64,000 bases of DNA. Source: AC-38 sp033856025 (GTDB taxonomy: Bacteria > Actinomycetota > Thermoleophilia > Solirubrobacterales > Solirubrobacteraceae). Positions 54,056 through 63,768 of this stretch are shown here, piece by piece (the stretch's first letter is position 1; each line of letters begins with the position of its first letter). The notes beneath the pieces are model-generated. The model did no database searches and was not told where the DNA came from. It saw only the letters and a program-made list of their open reading frames with translations. The stretch is taken from positions 1 to 64,000 of the forward strand of contig JAWVFQ010000012.1 of NCBI GenBank assembly GCA_033856025.1, read 5' to 3'. The position numbers and the translations under genes were made by a program.

Positions 54056-55306
54056 ATGTTTCGCCGCCCGCACGGTTTCGCCGCCTGGCTGGCCGGGATC
54101 GCCGCGGCGGCGCTGGCGATCCGGCTCGCCTACGCACTGCTCCTGGCCCCCGACCCGCCGGGGCTGTCGGACGCCGGTTTCTTCCATCTGCTGGGCAACT
54201 ACCTGGCCGACGGCCGCGGCTTCGTGCGCCCGTACGACCTCCTCTTCTTCCACCGCTCCCTGCCGACGGCCGAGCATCCGCCGGCGTGGCCGGTCCTGCT
54301 CGCCGCCATGTCCGAGCTGGGCGGGCGCAGCCAGGACGCGCACCGCGTGGTGGGGTGCCTGTGCGGGACCGGGACGGTGGCGGCGATCGGCTGCCTCGGG
54401 CGCCGCGTCGCGGGCGCGCGGGCGGGACTGCTCGCGGCGGGGATCGCGGCCGCCTACCCGGTGCTGTGGGTGGTGGACGGGACGATGATGAGCGAGTCGC
54501 TGTACGGGCTGGCGGTGGCGCTCTCGCTGCTGGCCGCCTACCGGGTGGTGGACCGGCCGACCCCGGGGCGCGCGGCCGTCCTGGGGGTGGTGACGGGCCT
54601 GGCCGCGCTGACCCGCGGCGAGGGACTGCTGCTGGTGCTCGCGCTGGCCGTCCCCGTGGCCCTTCTGGCCCGGACCGGCGCGCGGCGGCGCGCCGCCCTG
54701 CTGGCCGTGACGCTCGCGGCGTTCGCCGCGGTGCTCGCCCCGTGGCTCGTGCGCAACGGCTCGGCCTTCGACCGGCCGGTCGCGGTGTCGAACAACACCG
54801 GGACGCTGGTGGCGGGCGCCAACTGCGCGCCGGTGTACTCGGGCCCCTACCTGGGCTCCTGGAACTTCCTGTGCGTCCAGGGCCGCCACAGCGCCAACGA
54901 GGCCGTGCTGGCGGCCGAGCTCCGCCGCGCGGGCGTGGACTACGCGCGCGGACACGTCGGCCGCCTGCCCGTGGTGCTCGCGGCCCGCGGGCTGCGGACC
55001 TGGGACCTGTTCCGGCCGCGCCAGGGAGCCACGTTCATGCGCGCCGAGGGCCGGGCGCGCTGGGCCCAGTACCTGGGGCTGGCCTGCTACTACCCGCTGG
55101 TGCTGCTGGCCATCGGCGGGTTCGTCGTGCTGCGCCGGCGGGGGGCGGCGCCCTGGCTGCTGCTCGCGCCGCCGGTGCTCGTCACGCTCGTCTCCCTCGG
55201 CGGCTACGGGCTGGCGCGGTTCCGACTGGCCGCGGACATCTCCATCGTCGTGCTCGCCGCCGCCGCGCTGGACGAGCTCGTCGCCCGGCGGCGGGCCCGG
55301 GTGTGA
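54056..55306 (+). CDS. Membrane glycosyltransferase, GT-C type (GT39/GT83-like)
   Basis: A 416-residue protein with about nine helices. The first loop reads PPGLSDAGFFHLLGNYLADGRGFVRPYDLLFFHRSLPTAEHPPAWP, with Asp and the AEHPPAWP motif typical of polyprenyl-phosphate-sugar dependent enzymes. GLAALTRGEGLLLVLALAVP resembles the second conserved part. The C-terminal loop is short. The end shares GTGA with the arabinosyltransferase-like gene, so the two membrane enzymes are made together. Confidence 0.87.
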   Translation: MFRRPHGFAAWLAGIAAAALAIRLAYALLLAPDPPGLSDAGFFHLLGNYLADGRGFVRPYDLLFFHRSLPTAEHPPAWPVLLAAMSELGGRSQDAHRVVGCLCGTGTVAAIGCLGRRVAGARAGLLAAGIAAAYPVLWVVDGTMMSESLYGLAVALSLLAAYRVVDRPTPGRAAVLGVVTGLAALTRGEGLLLVLALAVPVALLARTGARRRAALLAVTLAAFAAVLAPWLVRNGSAFDRPVAVSNNTGTLVAGANCAPVYSGPYLGSWNFLCVQGRHSANEAVLAAELRRAGVDYARGHVGRLPVVLAARGLRTWDLFRPRQGATFMRAEGRARWAQYLGLACYYPLVLLAIGGFVVLRRRGAAPWLLLAPPVLVTLVSLGGYGLARFRLAADISIVVLAAAALDELVARRRARV

Positions 55307-58300
55307 CGCGGCGCGAGCGCGCCATCCCGGCGGCCCTCGCGCTGGGCGCCTTCGCCCTGGCGCTGCTCCAGCGGCCCGGGTGGGCCAGCAGCGACACCAA
55401 GATCGACCTGCACGTCAGCCCCGGGCGGTTCCTGGGCGACGTCGCCTCGGTGTGGACGCAATCGGGCTCGCTCGGCCACGTCCAGGGCGGGCAGTACGGC
55501 GGCTACCTGTTCCCGATGGGACCGTTCTTCGCGCTGGGGCACGCGCTCGGGCTCGCGCCCTGGCTGGTCCAGCGGCTGTGGCTGGGGGCGCTGCTGGCGC
55601 TGGCCGCGTGGGGGACGGTGCGGCTGCTCGACGACCTGGCGGGGCGTCCGCGCGGCGCGGCGCACGTGGTCGCCGGGGCGATGATGGTGCTCAACCCCTA
55701 CGTGCTCGTGTTCACGGCGCGCACCAGCGTGACGCTGCTCGCCTACGCCGCGCTGCCCTGGCTGCTGGCGGCCGTGCACCGCGGGGTCCGGCGCCCGCGG
55801 GGATGGTGGTGGCCGGCGGTGTTCGCGCTCGCGGTGACCGCGAGCGGGGGCGGGGTGAACGCCGCGGTCACGGCGTGGGTGCTGCTCGGGCCGGCGCTGC
55901 TGGCCGCCTACGAGCTGCTCACCGGCGTCCCCCGGCGCGCCGTCCTGCACTTCGCCCTGCGGACGATCGTCCTCACCCTGGTCGTGTCGCTGTGGTGGAT
56001 CGGCCCGATCCTGGCCCAGGCCCGCTACGGGATCGACTTCCTGGAGTTCACCGAGCAGCAGGGGTCGATCTGGGGCACGACGAGCCTCAGCGAGACGCTG
56101 CGGCTGATGGGCTACTGGGTCTCCTACATCGGCGTGGGCTTCCACGGCGCCACGCGGCCCTACTTCTCCGACGCCGCGACGCTGCTCTACGCGCCCGCCG
56201 TCGTGGCGGCCGGGCTGGCGGTCCCCGCGCTGGCGCTGGGCGGGTTCGCCTGGACGCGGCGCGCGCGCTACGGGCCGTTCTTCCTGGCGCTCGCGCTGGG
56301 GGGCGCGCTGGTGATGGTGGCGGGCTTCCCGGAGGGCACGCCGCTGCGCAACGGCCTGAACTTCACCTACAACCACGTGTCCGCCACCCACTTCCTGCGC
56401 ACCAGCTACAAGGCCGGGCCGCTGGTGGCGCTGGGGCTGGCCGGGCTGGGCGGGCTGGGGGCGGCGGCGCTGTGGGCGCGGCTGCCGCGACCCGGGGGAC
56501 GGGTCGCGCTGGCCGGCGCCGGCGCGGTCCTGCTCGGGGCCGCGGCGTGGCCGCTGGTGCGCGGCGACGCGCTGGACGAGCAGCTGCTGTGGCGCCACGT
56601 CCCCGCGGCCTGGACGCAGGCGGGGCGCGACCTGGACCGCGACCTGCCGCGCCAGACCCGCGCGGTCGTCGCGCCCGGCGAGCTGTTCGCGTACTACCGC
56701 TGGGGCGGGACGATCGACCCGATCCTCCCGGCGCTGACCCGGCGCCCGGTGGCGGTGCGCAACATCGTGCCGTTCGCCGACCTGCGCGCGATCGACGCCC
56801 ACTGGACGGTCGACGGGCTGGTGGGACAGGACCGGCTGGTGCCCGGCCAGCTCGCGCCACTGCTGCGCTGGCTGGGCACGGGCGCGCTGGTGGCCAACGC
56901 CGACGGCGACATCACGCGCAGCGGCCAGCCGCCTCCGGCCGACGCGGCGCGGGTCCTGGCGCGCCAGGGCTACGGGCGCCCGGACCGCGCGTACGGCCCG
57001 GTTCACACGCGGTTGCCCGGGGCGGGCGAGCTGGCGCCCGCGGCGCGCCTGGCGCAGGTGCGCCGCTACGACGTGGCGGGGGCGCGGCGGATCGTCCGCG
57101 TGGCGCCCCTGGCGGCGCCGGCGCTCCTCGACGGCTCGGCGGACGCCGTGTCGGGGCTCGCGGCCTTCGGTCCGCTGCCCGGCGCGCTGGCCTACGCCGC
57201 CGACCGCGACGCCGGCGCGTTGCGCCGCGCGGCGGGCGAGGGCGCCGAGGTCGTGATCTCGGACTCCAACCGCCGCCAGGTGTTCATCCCCTCGCGCCTG
57301 GAGCAGAACCGCGGGGCCGTGCTGGCGCCCGGCGAGAGCCCGTCGGAGGACGCGGCGATCCTCGACCCCTTCCCCGACCGGGGCAGCGACGCGCAGACGG
57401 TGGCGCTGTACCGGGGCGTGCGGTCGCTGCGCTCGCCGTTCTCGCCGGGCGGCGAGCAGTACCCCGAGCACCGTCCGTTCGCCGCCTTCGACGGGGACCC
57501 GCGCACGGCGTGGCTGGCCGACCGCTTCCTGCAGCGCCCCCGGCGCTGGGTCGAGGTGCGCTTCGAGCGCCCGCGCGACGTGCCCTACGTCGACGTGCTG
57601 CCGGAGAACGACCGCTACGGGATCGTGCGCGCGCTGGCCGTGGCGGGGCGGCGCTTCGCCGTGCATCCGGGCTGGAACCGGCTGCGGCTCGACCTGCGCG
57701 GGGCCGACCGGCTGCGCCTGCGGATCGCGCACGTGGACTACCCGCCGCAGGTGTCCGTGGGCGGCGCCGGCGGGCTCTACGAGGTCCGGGTGCCGGGGCT
57801 GCGCGTCCGCGAGAGCCTGCGCCCGCCGGTGGTCGCCGAGCGCGCGCTGGCCGGGACGGACCTGCGCCGCAGCTCGCTCACCTACCTGTTCCAGCGCACC
57901 ACCGGCGACGAGCCGTTCCGCCGCGGGCGGTTCACCGGGCCCCCGCAGGCGCTGCTGCTGCCCGACCGCGGCGACGCCGAGACCGGGCTGTCGCGCACCT
58001 TCCGCCCGCCGGCGGCGCGCGACTTCCGCGCCGACGCCTGGGCCACCGTCTCGCCGGACGCACCCGACCCGGCGCTCGACGCGCTGGCCGGCGCGCGCGG
58101 GGGCGGCGCGTTCGCCTCGGCCAGCCGCTTCGAGGGACTGGCGGGACGCCGCGCGTCGCGGGCGTTCGACGGCGACCCCGGCACCGCCTGGCTCGGCCAG
58201 TGGGTCGAGCGCGCGCCGGCGTGGATCGCCTGGGAGACCCCGCGCCCGGAGACGCTGACCCGGTTGCAGCTCGCCCGCCCGGGCGAGGTGGTCCGCTTTC

Positions 58301-59490
58301 CCACCCGGGTGACGATCACGGCGCGCAGCGGTCGGAGCGGTCCGGTCGCGGTGTCCCCGGACGGGACGGTGGTGCTGCCGCGACCGCTGCGCGGGCGGAG
58401 GTTCCGGATGGACGTCGTCTCCGCGGCCTTCCCGCGCGGAGCCACCCCACAGGAGCGCACGCGGCGGGCGGTCGGCATCGCGGAGATCTCGGGGCCGGGA
58501 GTCCCGCGCTCGCACGTCCCGCGCGACGGAGCCATCCGCGGGCGCTGCGGCGACCTCGCGGCGCGGGTGGCCGGCCGCACGCTGGCCATGCGCGTCGCCG
58601 GCTCGGTGCGGGAGCTGGACGCCGGGGTGCCGCTGCGCGCCGGCGCCTGCGGGCCGGCGGCGGCCCTGCCCGCGAGCCGGGTCGACCTGGAGGTCTCCGA
58701 CGGCCTGTTTCGCCCCTACTGGCTGCGGCTCGCGTCCCCCGCGCCCCGGCCGGTCGCCCGCGCCGCCGTGGCGCCGGGCGCGGTGACCGACCTCGGCCGC
58801 GCCGGCCACGGGCGTCACGACGGCGTCCGCGTGCGCCTGCGCGCGCCCGCCCTCCTGGTGCTGGGCGAGAGCTTCAACCGCGGCTGGCGCGCGTACTGCG
58901 ACGGTCACTCGCTCGGGAAGCCCGAGCCGGCCGACGGCTACGCGAACGGTTGGCGGGCTCCCGCGAGCTGCCGCTCGGTGCGCTTCGCCTTCGCGCCGCA
59001 GCGCGCCGTGAACTGGGGCTACGCGATCTCCGCCCTGGCGGGTCTCCTGCTGCTCGGCTTCCTGCTCCTGCGCCGTCCCGGCCCGGAGACGGTCACGGCG
59101 CAGCGGGCCCCTGCCCCCGAGCCCGACCCGCCCGCGCGCCTACCGTGGCCCCGGGCGCTGGCGTTCGCGGCGGCGGCCGCGGCCGTCCTGGGCTTCGTGT
59201 TCGCCCTGCGCGCGGGCGTCGCGGTGTTCCCGGTCGTCGCCCTCGTGCTGCGCTACGGGGTCGGCGGGCGGGCGCTCGCGCTGGCCGGCGGCGCGCTGCT
59301 GGCGCTCGAGCCGGTGATCTACCTCGCCTTCCTCCCGCGGGAGAAGGGCGGCGGCTACAACTTCAACTACCCGCTGGACCTCGTGGGCGCCCACTGGGTC
59401 GCGGTGGCCGGCTTCGTGTTGCTCGCGCTCTCCCTCTGGCGTCGCCTGAACCCGTCCTTCCAGCGCAGGATCGGGCGCTCCACCAGGTAG
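55303..59490 (+). CDS. AftD-like alpha-(1->3)-arabinofuranosyltransferase with two discoidin-type domains
   Basis: A 1395-residue membrane protein, the largest in the window. The first half is a GT-C core of the DUF3367/AftD type: SSDTKIDLHVSPGRFLGDVASVWTQ (catalytic-type Asp pair) and GGYLFPMGPFFALGHALGLAPWLVQRLW. The periplasmic C-terminal half carries two F5/8-C carbohydrate-binding-like domains (about 715-840, FAAFDGDPRTAW; about 930-1060, RAFDGDPGTAW). Several helices close the protein (about 1240-1385). Mycobacterial AftD adds arabinofuranose from decaprenyl-phospho-arabinose. The start is GTG in GTGA with the previous gene. The last 124 bp overlap the opposing acyltransferase gene. Confidence 0.88.
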   Translation: MTRRERAIPAALALGAFALALLQRPGWASSDTKIDLHVSPGRFLGDVASVWTQSGSLGHVQGGQYGGYLFPMGPFFALGHALGLAPWLVQRLWLGALLALAAWGTVRLLDDLAGRPRGAAHVVAGAMMVLNPYVLVFTARTSVTLLAYAALPWLLAAVHRGVRRPRGWWWPAVFALAVTASGGGVNAAVTAWVLLGPALLAAYELLTGVPRRAVLHFALRTIVLTLVVSLWWIGPILAQARYGIDFLEFTEQQGSIWGTTSLSETLRLMGYWVSYIGVGFHGATRPYFSDAATLLYAPAVVAAGLAVPALALGGFAWTRRARYGPFFLALALGGALVMVAGFPEGTPLRNGLNFTYNHVSATHFLRTSYKAGPLVALGLAGLGGLGAAALWARLPRPGGRVALAGAGAVLLGAAAWPLVRGDALDEQLLWRHVPAAWTQAGRDLDRDLPRQTRAVVAPGELFAYYRWGGTIDPILPALTRRPVAVRNIVPFADLRAIDAHWTVDGLVGQDRLVPGQLAPLLRWLGTGALVANADGDITRSGQPPPADAARVLARQGYGRPDRAYGPVHTRLPGAGELAPAARLAQVRRYDVAGARRIVRVAPLAAPALLDGSADAVSGLAAFGPLPGALAYAADRDAGALRRAAGEGAEVVISDSNRRQVFIPSRLEQNRGAVLAPGESPSEDAAILDPFPDRGSDAQTVALYRGVRSLRSPFSPGGEQYPEHRPFAAFDGDPRTAWLADRFLQRPRRWVEVRFERPRDVPYVDVLPENDRYGIVRALAVAGRRFAVHPGWNRLRLDLRGADRLRLRIAHVDYPPQVSVGGAGGLYEVRVPGLRVRESLRPPVVAERALAGTDLRRSSLTYLFQRTTGDEPFRRGRFTGPPQALLLPDRGDAETGLSRTFRPPAARDFRADAWATVSPDAPDPALDALAGARGGGAFASASRFEGLAGRRASRAFDGDPGTAWLGQWVERAPAWIAWETPRPETLTRLQLARPGEVVRFPTRVTITARSGRSGPVAVSPDGTVVLPRPLRGRRFRMDVVSAAFPRGATPQERTRRAVGIAEISGPGVPRSHVPRDGAIRGRCGDLAARVAGRTLAMRVAGSVRELDAGVPLRAGACGPAAALPASRVDLEVSDGLFRPYWLRLASPAPRPVARAAVAPGAVTDLGRAGHGRHDGVRVRLRAPALLVLGESFNRGWRAYCDGHSLGKPEPADGYANGWRAPASCRSVRFAFAPQRAVNWGYAISALAGLLLLGFLLLRRPGPETVTAQRAPAPEPDPPARLPWPRALAFAAAAAAVLGFVFALRAGVAVFPVVALVLRYGVGGRALALAGGALLALEPVIYLAFLPREKGGGYNFNYPLDLVGAHWVAVAGFVLLALSLWRRLNPSFQRRIGRSTR

Positions 59491-60635
59491 TAGCTCGCCG
59501 CCGCCAGCGGCAGCGAGATGGCCAGCACGCACGCCAGCATGACCAGGATCGTGAGCTGCGGCCAGGGGAGCCAGTTGCCGACGTGCTGGTCGGTGACCCA
59601 GGACACGAAGCGCGCGTGCCACAGGAAGAGCCCGTAGGACACGAGGCCCAGCCACGCCACCGGTCGCAGGGCCAGCAGCCGCCGTGGCAGGCCGCCGCGC
59701 TGGTCACCCCAGACGGCGGGCAGCACGAAGAGCAGGGACACCAGGCCGTAGAACAGATGCTCGCCCAGGTAGGCGGGCCCGGACGGATAGCCCACGAGGC
59801 CGCGGGGCAGGCCGAACCCGTAGGCCATCACGGCGAACAGCGCGGCTCCCGCCACCCACGGGACCAGCGGCCGGCGCTCGACCAGGCGCACGGCGGCGGG
59901 CATGCGCTCGCGGCCCGCCAGCGCCGAGCTCACCACGGCCGTCCCCATCCCCAGCGTGAACCAGTAGAAGGTCCCGGCGGGCGTGAAGAGCAGGAAGGCG
60001 TGGCTGTTGGTGTGGTGCACCCAGGTGCGCACCGCGATGGACGCCAACGCCAGCAGCGCGAGCACGGCGAGCTCGATGCGCATCGTCCGCACGCGCGAGC
60101 CGCGGCGCGTCAGGAAGGCCAGCGCCATCGCGTAGAACGGCAGCAGGACGTAGAAGGCGGCCTCGACGTCCAGTGACCAGGCCTGGCCCAGCCCGCCCAG
60201 GCTCCAGTTGAGGTCGTAGCTCTGACCGAGCAGGTAGTAGATCGGCCGCGGACCGGTGAACGCGAGGCCGGGCCAGATCGTCAGCAGCGTCAGCGCCACC
60301 CAGTAGGCCGGGATGATCCGCAGCACGCGCCGGCGCGCGTAGTCGCGCAGGCGCGGCGCCGGCCGGCCCTCCAGGCGCGCCGCCACGAACGGGCGGTACA
60401 GCAGGAAGCCCGACAGGACGAAGAACATCGCCACGCCGATGTCCAGCCGCGCCGTGAGCGGACCGTAGAGCTCGTTGTAGTTGCCGCCCGAGGCCAGCCC
60501 CACGTGCGTGAGGACGATGGCCAGCGCGGCCAGGCCGCGCAGCGAGTCGAAGAGCGGGAAGCGCGGGTTGCCGGGCGGCGGCTTGAGCGCGTCGGGCGCG
60601 GAGTCGCGCGTCGGGGCGAGGACCTCCGGGGTCAT
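59367..60635 (-). CDS. Acyltransferase family 3 (OafA/YrhL-like)
   Basis: A 422-residue membrane protein with about ten helices. FPLFDSLRGLAALAIVLTHVGLASGG begins with the conserved RG/H pair of acyltransferase 3, DIGVAMFFVLSGFLLYRPFVAARLEG follows, and SYYLVERPILRW closes the family. It would O-acylate the surface glycan. Its 3' end runs 124 bp antisense into the arabinosyltransferase-like gene, encoding a polar tail of about 40 residues after the last helix. It starts 16 bp after the upstream methyltransferase stop. Confidence 0.9.
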   Translation of the reverse strand: MTPEVLAPTRDSAPDALKPPPGNPRFPLFDSLRGLAALAIVLTHVGLASGGNYNELYGPLTARLDIGVAMFFVLSGFLLYRPFVAARLEGRPAPRLRDYARRRVLRIIPAYWVALTLLTIWPGLAFTGPRPIYYLLGQSYDLNWSLGGLGQAWSLDVEAAFYVLLPFYAMALAFLTRRGSRVRTMRIELAVLALLALASIAVRTWVHHTNSHAFLLFTPAGTFYWFTLGMGTAVVSSALAGRERMPAAVRLVERRPLVPWVAGAALFAVMAYGFGLPRGLVGYPSGPAYLGEHLFYGLVSLLFVLPAVWGDQRGGLPRRLLALRPVAWLGLVSYGLFLWHARFVSWVTDQHVGNWLPWPQLTILVMLACVLAISLPLAAASYYLVERPILRWKDGFRRRQRESASNTKPATATQWAPTRSSG

Positions 60636-60651
60636 CGGCTCAGTATCGCGC

Positions 60652-61392
60652 TCAGTACGGCCATTCCTCCGAGCCCAGCGCCCGCGCGAGCGGGCCCAGG
60701 CGCGCCGTCAGCGCCACCTTGATGGCCAGGTTGCGCGCGAACCAGGGCAGCTGAGCCAGCTGGCGGCGCGCGTTGGCGCGCCGGCCGGCGGCGTCCAGCG
60801 GCTCGCGGCGGTACTCGGCCAGCGAGCGCGAGCGCCCGGCGTAGCGCCAGCCGTCCGAGCGCGGCATCAGCGCCAGGAGGGCGCGCGTCACGCCGACCGA
60901 CGAGAAGGCGTCGTGCACGAGCAGCGTCCCCCCGACCGCCACGCGGGCGCCCCAGCGCTCGAGGTCGTCGCGCGCCGGCCCGTAGCGGTGCGCCCCGTCC
61001 ACGTAGAGCAGCGCCACGTCGCCGTCCACCTCGCCCAGCGCGTCCTGGGAGGGACGGCGCACGTGGCGCACGCGGTCGGCGACGCCGGCCCGGCGCAGGT
61101 TGTCCAGGAACGCCCGGTGGTCGGCCTCGCCCTCCGCGCTGGTGCCGTGGATCTCCCGCGGCCCGCGGTCGTTGCCGGCGTGCGGGTCGATGGCGACGAT
61201 CTCGACGCCCTGGCGTGCCGCCGTGGCCAGCACGATCGCCGAGCGCCCTCGGTAGGAGCCGATCTCCACGATCGTCCCGCCGGGCGCCACGGCGGCGGCG
61301 CGCTCCCACAGGCGGCCCGCCTGGTCGTCGCTCAGCCAGCCGTCCACGCCCTCGGCGGCCGCGAGGGCGTCGGCCAGCGTCGGCCCCGTCAC
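60652..61392 (-). CDS. Class I SAM-dependent methyltransferase (Methyltransf_24 type)
   Basis: A 246-residue methyltransferase. GTIVEIGSYRGRSAIVLATAARQGVEIVAIDPHAG is the SAM-binding part, EVDGDVALLYVDGAHRYGPARDDLERWGARVAVGGTLLVHDAF the catalytic side. This type acts on sugars in glycan and antibiotic loci (cephalosporin hydroxylase/TylF neighbours). The start is GTG in a GTGA overlap with the GT-flippase gene. An acyltransferase follows, so the three form an operon on the minus strand. Confidence 0.88.
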   Translation of the reverse strand: MTGPTLADALAAAEGVDGWLSDDQAGRLWERAAAVAPGGTIVEIGSYRGRSAIVLATAARQGVEIVAIDPHAGNDRGPREIHGTSAEGEADHRAFLDNLRRAGVADRVRHVRRPSQDALGEVDGDVALLYVDGAHRYGPARDDLERWGARVAVGGTLLVHDAFSSVGVTRALLALMPRSDGWRYAGRSRSLAEYRREPLDAAGRRANARRQLAQLPWFARNLAIKVALTARLGPLARALGSEEWPY

Positions 61393-63761
61393 GGCAGCGC
61401 CGGCGCGCGCGAGCGCGGTGTGCGCAGCGACAGCGCCAGCATCCCGCCGGCGGCCAGGCACTGGAGCCCCAGCACGAGCGACGCCAGCCCGACCAGCCCC
61501 TTGCCCGCGTTGGTGAGCAGGAAGGGCTCGATCGCCGCCACGATCGCCAGCAGCCACATGAACGCGTAGTGCTCGATGGCCAGCATGTACTGGACGGCCA
61601 GCGACGCCACGGCGAGCAGCGTCATCGCCGCCGCGAGCACGACCAGCGCCCCGTTGGCGCCGGCCACGTGGACGTCGAACCCGGCGCGCAGCACGAAGCC
61701 GGGGAAGGCGCCGTACACCGCCAGCATCGGGGCGGCCAGCAGGAGCACGATGGCCAGCGCGCGGCCCAGCACCCCGCGCGGGTTCAGGCCGGCCTGGGCG
61801 CGGCGCGCCGCCTCGGGGACGAGGTAGTAGGCCAGCCCGAGGCCCACCCAGATCACCACCTTGGCCGCCACCGCCGCCGCGGCGTAGGCGCCGGCCTCGT
61901 CGCCGCCCACCCGGTGCTTGACGATGATCACGTCGATGTTCTGCAGGACCGCGACGAGCGTGAGGCCGAGCACCGGCGCCCAGGCGCCCGCGACCAGCCG
62001 GTGGAAGCGCGGCGTGCGCGCCTCGGGGTCCGGCGGTCCCAGGCGGCGGCGCAGCACAACGGCCAGGACGATCGCCGCCGTGGTCATGGATAGGGGCGAC
62101 GCGAGATAGGCGCCGGTGACGTCCAGCCCCCCGCCCACGAGCGCCAGCGCGAGCAGCAGGCGGCCCACGGCCTCCAGGATCACGCTGAGCCCGGCCGCCC
62201 GGTAGGCGCGCACGCCCTGGAGCATCCCCCGCTCGATCGACAGCGCCAGCCAGGCCACGCCGGTGATGGGCACGGCGGCCGCGGCCCACGGGTCGCCGGG
62301 CACGCCGACGACGTGGGAGAGCGGCTCGCGCAGCAGCACCCCGACCGCCGCCAGGGCGACCGCCCAGCCGCCCAGCTCGCGCATCCAGCGCCGGTGCGTG
62401 GCCGAGAGGCGGCGCCCCTCGCCCAGGCGGCCCAGCGCGGTCTCGCGCGCGGCCGCGACCTGGAGCGCCAGGCCGGGGACGGAGAGGATCAGGAACGTGG
62501 ACACCAGCGCGGCCAGGGACCCGTAGCCCTCGGTCCCGAGGATCCGGGCGAACACGATCGTGAACAGCAGGGAGACGACGTTCGCCGCCATGACCGCCGC
62601 CGCCAGCCCGAGCGCCTTGGCGGTCTCCGAGCGCGCGAGCATGCCGCGCAGCGCCTGGCGCTCGGCGGTGCTCTCGGCCTCCAGGACGTGGAGGTTCTCG
62701 GCCGCCGTGCGCTCCCAGGTGAAGGTCCGCGCGCGCTCCAGCGCCGCGTCGCCCAGGCGCCGGCGCAGGGCGGGGTCGTCGATCGTCTCGCGCACGCGCC
62801 GCGTCTGGTCCTCGACGCCGTCGGCCAGGTAGCCGGTGCGCCCGTCCACGATCGCCTCGGGCAGCCCGCCGACCCGCTGGGCCACGCTCGGCGTTCCGCA
62901 CGCGGCGGCCTCCATGACCGTGAGGCACCACCCCTCGGCCGAGGACGCGGTCAGCGCCACCCAGGCGCGGCCGTAGAGCTCGACCTTGCGCGTCTCGTCG
63001 ACGAACCCGTGCACGGTCACCCGGTCGCGCAGTCCGCGGCAGTCGATCTCGGCCTCCAGGGCCGGACGGTGGTCGCCGTCGCCGGCGATGTCCAGCCGCG
63101 CCGCGGGGATCGCCTCCAGCACGTCCAGGACCAGCTCGATCCGCTTGTAGCGCTTGAGCCGGCCCAGGTACAGGAGCGTCGGCTCGGACGCCTCCTCGCC
63201 GGGATGAAACTGGTGCGCCTCGACGCCGTTGTAGACCACGTCGATGCGGTCCTCGGGCACGCCGAGCGCGACCAGGTCCGTGCGCGCCGCTCGCGACACG
63301 GTGGTGAAGGGCGTCGCGCGGTAGAGGAAGCGCAGCGGGAGGGCCTCCAGCAGCAGCGCGGCCAGCGCCCCGCGGCGGCCCAGCTCGGCGACGTACATGC
63401 GGCGGTGGACGTGGTGGACGAGCGCCACGCGCGGCGTGCGCAGCCACAGGGGCGTGAAGAAGGGAATGCCGTTGATCACCTCCAGCGTCACGTCGGCGTC
63501 GTCGGCCAGCCCTCTCCGCCGCACGAGCCACGCGGCCCGCGGGAACACCGTCAGGCGCGTGCCCACGCGGTGGATCTCCAGGCGCTCGTCGAGCACCTCG
63601 TGCGCGCGGGCACCGGGATAGGAGCCGGCCACGACGGTGACCCGATGTCCCCACGCGACCCACCGCGAGACCTGCCCGTAGAGGTTCGTCCCGGTGCCGC
63701 CGGCCTGGGGATGCGTCCAGTCGCGGTCCACGAGGACGAGCACGTGCAACGGCTTCGCCAT
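61389..63761 (-). CDS. Fusion of GT4 glycosyltransferase and Wzx-type flippase
   Basis: A 790-residue two-part protein. Residues 1-365 are a complete GT4 enzyme: HVLVLVDRDWTHPQAGGTGTNLYGQ, LLYLGRLKRYKRIELVLDVLEAI, and SSAEGWCLTVMEAAACGTPSV with the E-x7-E pair. Residues about 380-790 are a polysaccharide flippase with about twelve helices (ARILGTEGYGSLAALVSTFLILSVPGLALQVAAAR is its first signature). No stop or frameshift separates the parts. It may add the last sugar and move the lipid-linked unit across the membrane. ATG 63761 has TACCGT 7 nt upstream. Confidence 0.92.
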   Translation of the reverse strand: MAKPLHVLVLVDRDWTHPQAGGTGTNLYGQVSRWVAWGHRVTVVAGSYPGARAHEVLDERLEIHRVGTRLTVFPRAAWLVRRRGLADDADVTLEVINGIPFFTPLWLRTPRVALVHHVHRRMYVAELGRRGALAALLLEALPLRFLYRATPFTTVSRAARTDLVALGVPEDRIDVVYNGVEAHQFHPGEEASEPTLLYLGRLKRYKRIELVLDVLEAIPAARLDIAGDGDHRPALEAEIDCRGLRDRVTVHGFVDETRKVELYGRAWVALTASSAEGWCLTVMEAAACGTPSVAQRVGGLPEAIVDGRTGYLADGVEDQTRRVRETIDDPALRRRLGDAALERARTFTWERTAAENLHVLEAESTAERQALRGMLARSETAKALGLAAAVMAANVVSLLFTIVFARILGTEGYGSLAALVSTFLILSVPGLALQVAAARETALGRLGEGRRLSATHRRWMRELGGWAVALAAVGVLLREPLSHVVGVPGDPWAAAAVPITGVAWLALSIERGMLQGVRAYRAAGLSVILEAVGRLLLALALVGGGLDVTGAYLASPLSMTTAAIVLAVVLRRRLGPPDPEARTPRFHRLVAGAWAPVLGLTLVAVLQNIDVIIVKHRVGGDEAGAYAAAAVAAKVVIWVGLGLAYYLVPEAARRAQAGLNPRGVLGRALAIVLLLAAPMLAVYGAFPGFVLRAGFDVHVAGANGALVVLAAAMTLLAVASLAVQYMLAIEHYAFMWLLAIVAAIEPFLLTNAGKGLVGLASLVLGLQCLAAGGMLALSLRTPRSRAPALP

Positions 63762-63768
63762 CGCAGGC

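Noticed and set aside
51025..55302. Continuous plus-strand frame upstream of the AftD-like gene, apparently adding 1400 residues
   Set aside because: It runs through the GT39-like gene in another frame and antisense to the Wzy-like gene, with Arg/Pro/Gly-rich noise. The real protein begins at the GTGA junction 55303.
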